Both the position numbers and the translations under genes were made by a program. The notes beneath the pieces are model-generated. The model worked only from the letters and a program-made list of their open reading frames with translations. It was not told the DNA's origin and searched no databases. From JAJRQY01 sp965224435 (GTDB lineage Bacteria > Actinomycetota > Acidimicrobiia > Acidimicrobiales > SZUA-35), in NCBI GenBank assembly GCA_965224435.1, contig OZ245048.1, positions 3,782,001 to 3,846,000 of the forward strand: a stretch of 64,000 nucleotides of DNA. Reading direction: 5' to 3'. Of this stretch, positions 58,093 through 64,000 are shown in pieces; position 1 is the first letter of the stretch, and every line of letters begins with the position of its first letter.

Positions 58093-58869
58093 CTAGCTGG
58101 CGTTGTCAGCCCACCAGGCATCAAGCCGTTCGTGGAGGGCTTCGATTGGGAGCTCGCCCTCATCGTTCTTGATAGCAAGCAAGAACTGGAGTGATTTGCC
58201 AACGACCGGGCCGCCCCGAACGTCATACCGCTCCATGACTGCTTGGCCATCAATCTGCGGACGCTTCGCTGCTTCAGCCTCTTCCTTGGCCAGGTCAACA
58301 ATGCGGCCTTCCATCTCATCAATTAGGCGATTGAGACGAACTTCCTTCGACCGGTTGCGAGTGGTGCAATCACTCCGAATCAGCTTGTTCAATTGGCCAA
58401 GTAGAGGTCCGGCTTCTCGGGCGTAGCGGCGAACGGCACTGTCGCTCCAGCCGTCGCCATATCCCTTGAATCGTCCAGACAACCGAACCAGCTCGGTCAC
58501 GTCCTTGACCATGGCTGGTTCGTACTCAAGTACTCGCATCCGCTTGCGAGCCATCTTTGCCCCAACCGCCTCATGATGGCGAAAGGTGACTTTGCCGTGT
58601 TGAAAGGATCGGGTTGCGGGCTTGCCAATGTCATGCAAGAGGGCGGCGAGGCGTAAGGTCAGAATGGGTTCAGTTTTTGCAGTGACCGCGATGGTGTGGG
58701 CCAGAACATCCTTGTGCCGGTGAATGGGGTCCTGTTCCAACTGCAAGGCCGGAAGCTCCGGAACGACTTCGGCCGCCCGGCCGGAATCACAAAACTCCCA
58801 GAGGCCCTCGGTAGGGTCTCGGACCATCAAAATCTCTGAAAGTTCATCGCGCGAGTCTGCTGGTTTCAC
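58093..58869 (-). CDS. HD-domain half of a CCA-adding-enzyme-like protein
   Basis: 258 residues from GTG 58869. From about residue 20 the sequence follows the C-terminal half of actinobacterial CCA tRNA nucleotidyltransferases: 'LPALQLEQDPIHRHKDVLAH', 'LRLAALLHDIGKPATRSF' (HD motif), 'VTFRHHEAVGAKMARKRMR', 'YGDGWSDSAVRRYAREAGPL' and 'IRSDCTTRNRSKEVRLNRL'. The N-terminal nucleotidyltransferase (head) domain with the GGxVRD and DxD motifs is absent, and no ORF for it is next to the gene. The protein may be a phosphohydrolase, or a truncated copy. The frame itself is intact. Confidence 0.8.
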   Translation of the reverse strand: MKPADSRDELSEILMVRDPTEGLWEFCDSGRAAEVVPELPALQLEQDPIHRHKDVLAHTIAVTAKTEPILTLRLAALLHDIGKPATRSFQHGKVTFRHHEAVGAKMARKRMRVLEYEPAMVKDVTELVRLSGRFKGYGDGWSDSAVRRYAREAGPLLGQLNKLIRSDCTTRNRSKEVRLNRLIDEMEGRIVDLAKEEAEAAKRPQIDGQAVMERYDVRGGPVVGKSLQFLLAIKNDEGELPIEALHERLDAWWADNAS

Positions 58870-58903
58870 TGGTCAACAACTATCAGCAGTTGCAGCCGTT
58901 TTC

Positions 58904-59647
58904 CTACTCGTCATCAGGTTGCTGCGGTGAGGAAGGCGGTGAAGGCGGCGGACGGAGCAGAACCTCTCCATCAGTTCGAATGGCCACTGAGCTATCGGCC
59001 TCACCATTAGTAGCAATCTCAATCCGGATCGCTTCGTCACTAATGGCTCGATCATCACCCTCAGCGGAGACAATCTGGACTCTATGATCGGCAACTTCTC
59101 CTCCGAACCACAAGTCAACATCATTCGACGAGGAGACATCCAACAAGTCGGTCTGAAGACCAGCGCCGGTAACTGGTCCATTAGATACAACACGGACTGA
59201 ACCAGAAAGCGGGCCGAGGGCAACCCCACCCTTGGAGGAAAACACCGTGAGTTTGCCGTCGAATTGGTCAACGTCAACGAAGCCGTCGGCCATGACCAAC
59301 AGGTCGGGTGCACCAGTGACCTCGAGGCTGATGCTGGACCGACAGGGCATTCGGCCGTTGCACATGACCCGGATCAGGATGTCACTCTCGATCACTTCTA
59401 TCTCAAACATTGGCTGACTAAAGGCCCAACTGTCTCGGTGGGTGACCTTCGAGACTGGCCCCTGGCGGATACTCACCGGTCCAGCATTATTGATGACAAT
59501 GATGCGCGAAGGAGTGCCGAGCTCGATCGTTTCTTGCTCCGAGCGATCAAAGCGTCCGAACATCGCCAACAACAAGCAAACAACAACCGCAGGCACAAGC
59601 CAGCGAGGCCGCCTTGGCCCCCTATGTCGTTCGTCACGGTCTCGCAT
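58904..59647 (-). CDS. membrane-anchored DUF4097-like protein, coupled to GH3
   Basis: 247 residues from ATG 59647, in the TGATG overlap with the beta-glucosidase stop. A basic head ('RHRGPRRPRWLVPAVVV') and one membrane helix precede a region of short repeated beta strands ('ISLEVTGAPDLLVMADGFVD', 'VDQFDGKLTVFSSKGGVALG', 'SGSVRVVSNGPVTG'), as in DUF4097-type beta-helix proteins. The C-terminal end is Pro/Ser-rich. The function is unknown; coupled translation with the glycosidase implies a shared role at the cell surface or cytoplasmic membrane. The HD gene follows 34 bases on. Confidence 0.7.
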   Translation of the reverse strand: MRDRDERHRGPRRPRWLVPAVVVCLLLAMFGRFDRSEQETIELGTPSRIIVINNAGPVSIRQGPVSKVTHRDSWAFSQPMFEIEVIESDILIRVMCNGRMPCRSSISLEVTGAPDLLVMADGFVDVDQFDGKLTVFSSKGGVALGPLSGSVRVVSNGPVTGAGLQTDLLDVSSSNDVDLWFGGEVADHRVQIVSAEGDDRAISDEAIRIEIATNGEADSSVAIRTDGEVLLRPPPSPPSSPQQPDDE

Positions 59648-62070
59648 CAGGCTCGAACGGTCACAACTGTCCCGACAATCTGTCGACTCGATGTACCGAT
59701 ATGCAGAGAGTACGCCCCTGGAGGCACCGACCAACCCTCACCCTCGGTCCATATCTCCAAACAACGTTCGGGAACGTCAATCTCGACCATCTTGTGCTCG
59801 CCTGCTTCGAGGTGGACCGAGACGAATCCGCCCAGATGTCGTAGCGGTCGGGTTGCAGCCCCTGGCGGTGGCTGGACATAGGCCTGGACCACACAAGTCC
59901 CCGCGCAGTCAGAGGTATTGCCAACATCAAAACTCAGTGTCTCACCCGTACCTGTTGTCTTGGTTTGTGGCTGGGCAATTTCGTACTCGGCGTAGGACAA
60001 TCCTGCTCCGAATTCGGCCAGTGGCTCGATGGAGCGAGCGTCATACCAGCGATAACCAACAAAGAGCCCCTCGCGGTAATGAAGGTGATCGCTATCACCG
60101 GGAACATCAAGATAGGTCGGGCTGTCCGACAGTGTTTTCGGGAACGTGATCGGTAGCCGACCTCCAGGATCGACCTTGCCAAGCAGCACGTCAGCCAAAG
60201 CATTGCCGAACTCTTGGCCCGGATACCAGGCAACAAGTACGGCGGCGGCATCATCGAACCAGGGCATGTCGATGGGTCCGCCAGCATTGAGGACAATGGT
60301 GGTCCTTGGGTTCACTTCGAGCACCCTGCGAACAAGCTCTGCTTGTCGGCCAGGGAGGCCAAAGAGAGGTCGGTCATGGCCTTCGGTCTCCCATTCGGCG
60401 TTCTGACCAACAACGACGACGACGGTGTCAGCAGAAGCAGCTGCAGCAACGGCATTGTTCAGCATGGCGTCTTCGTCGACCTGGAGAAAGTGCCCGAAGC
60501 GAAGGCCCATCAAGAAGCCGTCAGATTCGAAGGCCCACTCGACCACCACATCAACCACCGCTCCGGCCTCCAGGGGCAACTGGCCGACCACTTCGGTGCT
60601 GGCACTTTGGAAGAAGCCGTCACCAGGCTGCGGATCGCTCCAGTTGTCAACAACGAGCGCTCCATTGACAAACACCCGAGAGCGGCCAATGGCTTGTACC
60701 GCGAACTGATGGATGCCAGAGTCCTCAATGCGGAGCTGGCCGCTGAATCTCTGGGACCAATTCCCCGGATCAGCTACTCCTTCGGGCGGAGTCATGCTCA
60801 ACGCCTCGATGCCGGAGATCCGGCGAACGGAAATCGTCTCGCCATCCAGTTGGCCACCATCAAAGGTCTCGAGCGCGATCGCGCGGCTCTCCTCGCTTAC
60901 CCACTGCTCTCTTTCAACGAGAGGGAGGTAGCGGTGACTCAGGCAACCGCTTTGCAGGCTCACGGTGGCATTGGGCAAGGCTTCTTGAAGTCCATGCAAG
61001 GGCGACACGCTGTGGTGGGAGAAGAGTTCGGCTGAGCCGCCACCTTGCAAGACTCCTGGATCGGCGTTTGGTCCGATGACCACCACTGATTTGGGCTCAG
61101 TTGGATCCAGTGGCAAGAGGCCCGAGTTGCGAAGCAGGACCATGCCACTGGACGCGGCACGTCGGGCGAGGGCTCTGTCCTCGGGGAGGTCAATACTCTG
61201 TTCGGGCTGCTCGTCCATCTGGTCGAGCCGACCGGAACGAACAATCATGTTGAGCATGGCGCGGACTCGGGTATCGATGGTTTCTTCGCTGATCTCACCT
61301 TCGGCGATCGCAGCCAGGGTCTGGTCTCCAAGATGAATGGTTGGTCCGGGCATTTCCAAGTCTTGGCCTGCAAGCAACGGAGCTGAGCGATGATGGGTGG
61401 CGCCCCAATCGGAAACAACGATTCCTTCAAATCCCCACTCGTCGCGAAGTACGGTGCTCAGGAGCCAGGGGTTCTGGCTGCAATGCTCACCGTTGAGCTT
61501 CGGGTAGGCCGACATGATGGACCAAACGTCGGCTTCTACCGCTCGTTCGAACGGAGCGAGATAGACCTCGCGCAGGGCTCGGGCATCAATCTGTGAGGAC
61601 ACGGTCATGCGTCGATATTCGGTGTCGTTGGCAACGAAGTGTTTGGCGCAGGCCCCAACTCCCTCGTCCTGCACTCCGGTGATGTATGCCGTGGCCATCG
61701 CTCCAGTCAGGAGGGGGTCCTCACCCATGCTCTCGAAGTTCCGTCCGCCCAGTGGATTGCGAGCCATATTGATCGTGGGGGCCAGCAGGATCGAAGCTCC
61801 CTTGCGCGCTGTTTCCCGGCCAAGTAACTGTCCGACCGATGTCACCAAATCAGTATTGAATGATGCGGCCAGGGAAACCGCTGCAGGCAAGCAGACGGCT
61901 CGCGCGCCTGTCGTCGAGTCTCCTCGGACCCCGTTGGGGCCATCACTTACCTTGATGGCTGGAATACCAAGGCGAGGTATCGGTGTGGTTCGCCACGGGT
62001 CGCTGCCCGACAACAGGGCAACCTTCTCTTGCAGTGTGAGCGATTCCAGCAGGTCTTCAACGGCACGCAA
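59647..62070 (-). CDS. GH3 beta-glucosidase-like glycosidase with PA14 domain
   Basis: 807 residues from TTG 62070, with GAAGGGG five bases upstream. The GH3 N-terminal barrel has 'IPAIKVSDGPNGVRGDSTTG' and nucleophile Asp in 'FEGIVVSDWGATHHRSAPL'. The GH3-C domain has 'GMVLLRNSGLLPLD' and 'VVVIGPNADPGVLQGGGSA'. A PA14 domain is inserted in it ('QLRIEDSGIHQFAVQAIG' to 'LRFGHFLQVD'), and a fibronectin-III-like domain ends the protein. This order (GH3-N, GH3-C with PA14, Fn3) is that of plant-polysaccharide beta-glucosidases. No signal peptide, so probably intracellular. It cleaves terminal beta-glycosides. Confidence 0.9.
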   Translation of the reverse strand: MRAVEDLLESLTLQEKVALLSGSDPWRTTPIPRLGIPAIKVSDGPNGVRGDSTTGARAVCLPAAVSLAASFNTDLVTSVGQLLGRETARKGASILLAPTINMARNPLGGRNFESMGEDPLLTGAMATAYITGVQDEGVGACAKHFVANDTEYRRMTVSSQIDARALREVYLAPFERAVEADVWSIMSAYPKLNGEHCSQNPWLLSTVLRDEWGFEGIVVSDWGATHHRSAPLLAGQDLEMPGPTIHLGDQTLAAIAEGEISEETIDTRVRAMLNMIVRSGRLDQMDEQPEQSIDLPEDRALARRAASSGMVLLRNSGLLPLDPTEPKSVVVIGPNADPGVLQGGGSAELFSHHSVSPLHGLQEALPNATVSLQSGCLSHRYLPLVEREQWVSEESRAIALETFDGGQLDGETISVRRISGIEALSMTPPEGVADPGNWSQRFSGQLRIEDSGIHQFAVQAIGRSRVFVNGALVVDNWSDPQPGDGFFQSASTEVVGQLPLEAGAVVDVVVEWAFESDGFLMGLRFGHFLQVDEDAMLNNAVAAAASADTVVVVVGQNAEWETEGHDRPLFGLPGRQAELVRRVLEVNPRTTIVLNAGGPIDMPWFDDAAAVLVAWYPGQEFGNALADVLLGKVDPGGRLPITFPKTLSDSPTYLDVPGDSDHLHYREGLFVGYRWYDARSIEPLAEFGAGLSYAEYEIAQPQTKTTGTGETLSFDVGNTSDCAGTCVVQAYVQPPPGAATRPLRHLGGFVSVHLEAGEHKMVEIDVPERCLEIWTEGEGWSVPPGAYSLHIGTSSRQIVGTVVTVRA

Positions 62071-62152
62071 CGTGTCCCCTTCGTCAAGGGACAGTGTGTC
62101 TTAATCGCAATGGACCGCCAACCCACTCAGTCAGGGTTTGCTAGGTGGGGGG

Positions 62153-62428
62153 TCAGACAGTGGCGGTGAGGGCGAGAAGAACCACTGCGGCAAGGTGAGC
62201 AGATCCGATCAGAGAAGCTCGCTTCATACCCAATGGTGTGCCCGCACGGCGAAGCAGGGTCGACCCGGCAACAAGAACCGCAGCAGAAAGAAGCCCCGTG
62301 GTTGCCCCGTTTACCAAAATCCCAGTAGCCACAATAAACACCGAAACAATGCTGACGAGTACGAGCTCGTGTTGAGCGTCGATCGATTCTCGTTCGGTTG
62401 TTTGGTCTACAAATATCGCCGTTGTCAT
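62153..62428 (-). CDS. small three-helix membrane protein
   Basis: 91 residues from ATG 62428, with AGGTGG seven bases upstream. Three hydrophobic stretches ('LVLVSIVSVFIVATGILVNG', 'TGLLSAAVLVAGSTLL' and 'SLIGSAHLAAVVLLALTATV') suggest an integral membrane protein. No family was recognised. It precedes the GH3 gene by about 80 bases on the same strand. A longer overlapping frame on the same strand (62127-62750) has no protein-like pattern and is not preferred. Confidence 0.6.
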   Translation of the reverse strand: MTTAIFVDQTTERESIDAQHELVLVSIVSVFIVATGILVNGATTGLLSAAVLVAGSTLLRRAGTPLGMKRASLIGSAHLAAVVLLALTATV

Positions 62429-62749
62429 TCCGCTTCCACCTGTCGCCTGTCGCCGTTGTTCCCTCGCTGGCCAACCAACTCGCCCTTGATGACCCATTTG
62501 AAGCATGGCAGACAAGTCCCGTCACCCATCGTCGGGAGGGCCCTTTGACATCGAAATGAAAGATACGAGTCTTCTCTGTCACGGAACGGTGATCCTCGGC
62601 GCAAGGAGGGCATCTATCAGCGAGCTTTCGTGGGTTAGGACACGGAGTCAGCGCTGACGGGAACTTATGTCGCGACAAAAGACGTTGTTCATCCGTCCTA
62701 TAGGGGATGGGCGAACCAGCTCGTCGAGGACCACGATCGGAGTCAAACA
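62429..62749. other. 321-base intergenic region without recognised gene
   Basis: Divergent spacer between the small membrane-protein gene and the next plus-strand gene. TTGACA occurs at 62545-62550 but without a well placed -10 box, and TATAGG near 62700 is possible but unsupported. GGAGT serves as ribosome site of the plus gene at about 62737. I see no RNA gene or repeat. Confidence 0.5.
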
Positions 62750-63532
62750 ATGAATCGAGTACTGAGCGGAGCCGTTCTGGGCGCTCTAGCGGTTGCGGCC
62801 TTTGGCTTGTGGTCCAACGTCATATCTCTGCAATTCCCCTGGGCACCAGACATTGATTTCACCGAGGTCGAGGTGAAACTCACCCTTCCCGAAGAAGCCA
62901 AAATCACCGCTATTGAGCCGATCACACTGGATTGTCGAGCACGGGTTCATGCTCTGGTGCCAGTTGAAGGACGGCGCGAGCACAGCGCCTTTGGTCGGAT
63001 CTATCGGACCGACACGGTCACGATGGAGGCGGTCGGTGATGTCGATACCTGCATCGAAGGTTCCTCCGCCCAGGTTCAGTACAACAGTGACGGGACCACC
63101 GAGGTCACGATCGCTGGTAAGGACATCGTCTTTGTTCGGCCTCGTGTTGATGCAGTCAAAACTGCAGACTCAGTCCACGTCAACAAGGGCTTGGTTGGCC
63201 GCTGGACCGATGTGTTCCCATGGGTTGACACCGATCTTGGCCTCACTCCCCTGTCCTATGCTTATGCCCAGAATGTGATCGGCGGCAGTGAATGCATGCA
63301 GGCCGCCTACACCGTCACCGAAGGCATCCTGATCGACGCCTACACCGAGCAATTCATCGCCAATGGGGCCGATCCGGAGAAATTGACCGTGAGCATTGAA
63401 GGCTCACCGAACTTCGTCGACCCGCCAGCCTTGGACCTCGGCGATGTGGAGATGACTGTCAACTCTGGCGCCATTACTTGTTCGGTCAGTGACGATCTTG
63501 AGGGTGGCATCAGCACCCCGATCAGCCAATAA
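62750..63532 (+). CDS. membrane-anchored protein of unknown function (DUF4230-like)
   Basis: 260 residues, with CGGAG before the ATG. One N-terminal helix ('LSGAVLGALAVAAFGLWSNV') anchors it. The exported part is beta-rich with 'ALVPVEGRREHSAFGRIYRT' and 'TEVTIAGKDIVFVRPRVDAV' and a helical stretch 'PLSYAYAQNVIGGSECMQAA'. The order resembles DUF4230 proteins, but the match is from memory and weak. No catalytic motif is seen. ArfB follows 38 bases downstream with its own promoter. Confidence 0.6.
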   Translation: MNRVLSGAVLGALAVAAFGLWSNVISLQFPWAPDIDFTEVEVKLTLPEEAKITAIEPITLDCRARVHALVPVEGRREHSAFGRIYRTDTVTMEAVGDVDTCIEGSSAQVQYNSDGTTEVTIAGKDIVFVRPRVDAVKTADSVHVNKGLVGRWTDVFPWVDTDLGLTPLSYAYAQNVIGGSECMQAAYTVTEGILIDAYTEQFIANGADPEKLTVSIEGSPNFVDPPALDLGDVEMTVNSGAITCSVSDDLEGGISTPISQ

Positions 63533-63558
63533 GCCTGGACGACACGCATTCAGCGATC

Positions 63559-63564
63559 TAGGGT
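63559..63564 (+). promoter_or_regulatory. leaderless-type -10 box of arfB
   Basis: TAGGGT followed by six bases and ATG 63571. Confidence 0.55.
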
Positions 63565-63570
63565 TTTGTG

Positions 63571-63987
63571 ATGGCGAGGGAATCAGATATTCAGGTGAGC
63601 AATTCGCTCACCATTCCAGCCGAGGAATTGGTGTGGCGCTACAGCCCATCGGGTGGCCCTGGCGGTCAGCACGCCAACAAGTCCAATACTCGAGTTGAAC
63701 TCATCTTCGAGATAGCTGATTCTGCGGTTGTGAGCGATAGCCAGCGAGCAATCTTGTCTGGCGTCTTCGGGCCGCGCTTGCGGGTTGTTGTTGATGAGTC
63801 GCGGTCCCAGATGCGCAATCGACAAGTCGCCTCAGAACGATTGGCCAGCAAGCTCGCTGATGCCCTCAAACCAAAGCGGGTTCGCCGTGCGACCAAGCCT
63901 GGCCGAGGAGCCAAAGAGCGACGGCTTTCGAACAAGCGGAAGCAGAGCCAGCGAAAGGCCAGTCGCCGAGTCAGCTACGACGACTAG
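63571..63987 (+). CDS. arfB: ribosome rescue factor ArfB (YaeJ/ICT1 peptidyl-tRNA hydrolase)
   Basis: 138 residues from ATG 63571 (GTG one codon earlier is in frame but closer to the -10 box). 'LTIPAEELVWRYSPSGGPGG' leads to the catalytic Gly-Gly-Gln at residues 31-33 in 'GGPGGQHANKSNTRVEL'. The C-terminal tail is rich in Arg and Lys ('RRLSNKRKQSQRKASRRV'), the region that enters the empty mRNA channel of stalled ribosomes. It frees nascent chains from non-stop ribosomes in the cytoplasm. The last 13 bases of the window follow its stop. Confidence 0.93.
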   Translation: MARESDIQVSNSLTIPAEELVWRYSPSGGPGGQHANKSNTRVELIFEIADSAVVSDSQRAILSGVFGPRLRVVVDESRSQMRNRQVASERLASKLADALKPKRVRRATKPGRGAKERRLSNKRKQSQRKASRRVSYDD

Positions 63988-64000
63988 CTCGGCAGACTTG

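Noticed and set aside
60214..61035. 273-codon plus-strand ORF opposite the GH3 gene
   Set aside because: GH3 and PA14 signatures on the minus strand explain the region; the plus frame has no recognisable domain.
62127..62750. 207-codon minus-strand ORF covering the small membrane-protein gene and its upstream gap
   Set aside because: Residue use is unlike a folded protein (many Arg, Cys and Ser), while the alternate frame gives a clean three-helix protein with a ribosome site.
1..64000. tRNA, rRNA, CRISPR, insertion sequence or prophage genes
   Set aside because: No cloverleaf-like segment, spaced repeat array, transposase or integrase was recognised on either strand.

Overview
This 64 kb window is typical chromosomal DNA of a moderately GC-rich actinobacterium. 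My best guess is the class Acidimicrobiia (Ilumatobacter-like). Grounds for this are a DUF3499-type protein, a septum-formation-domain protein, three secreted DUF4214 proteins, a DUF1800/DUF1501 pair, many CoA- and flavin-type oxidative enzymes, and frequent leaderless genes with a TANNNT box 6-8 nt before the start codon. The taxon is inferred from gene content only. No rRNA, tRNA, CRISPR array, intact transposon or prophage was recognised.

Layout. 0-3.7 kb: tail of a GNAT acetyltransferase, then deoC with two overlapping aldehyde dehydrogenase ORFs that look like a split ALDH16. 3.7-9.6 kb: exported proteins (propeller lipoprotein, DUF4214 protein, PKD protein, Tat/lipoprotein serpin, small orphan fragment). 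9.7-15 kb: dienelactone hydrolase and TetR regulator divergent from a membrane protein, then class V aminotransferase, P1-family self-processing peptidase and SDR. 15-24 kb: mostly plus strand, with RNB ribonuclease, serine hydrolase, GH114-like lipoprotein, S9 peptidase, BesD/HalD-like 2OG-Fe(II) enzyme, zinc-finger thioredoxin, TrkA-type K+ channel and a lipoprotein.

24-28.4 kb: a decayed vapBC locus, Ppx/GppA, prmA with a gamma-glutamylcyclotransferase-like gene, and an intact higBA module. 28.5-35.5 kb: orphan molybdopterin oxidoreductase, then hydrolase, LLM-class oxidoreductase, nitronate monooxygenase, sulfurtransferase and a transglycosylase lipoprotein. 35.5-44 kb: hydrolase, propeller lipoprotein, acyl-CoA ligase plus phosphotransferase, EamA transporter, surE and a second DUF4214 protein. 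44-48.4 kb: a tandem glycine riboswitch driving gcvT-gcvP. 48.4-57.2 kb: DUF3499 protein, nucleoside hydrolase, DUF1800-DUF1501 operon, DUF4214/M23-like protein, lysoplasmalogenase and two coupled sulfotransferases. 57.2-64 kb: alkyltransferase-like protein, septum-formation-domain protein, a CCA-enzyme-like protein without its catalytic head, a DUF4097-like protein coupled to a GH3/PA14 beta-glucosidase, small membrane proteins and arfB.

Functional threads are nucleoside salvage (deoC, nucleoside hydrolase, surE), glycine cleavage, envelope and extracellular proteins of unknown role, and toxin-antitoxin turnover. No single complete novel system stands out. The best leads are the split ALDH16, the serpin with its secreted neighbours, the headless CCA-like protein, the BesD-like hydroxylase, the riboswitch expression platform and the eroded vapBC.
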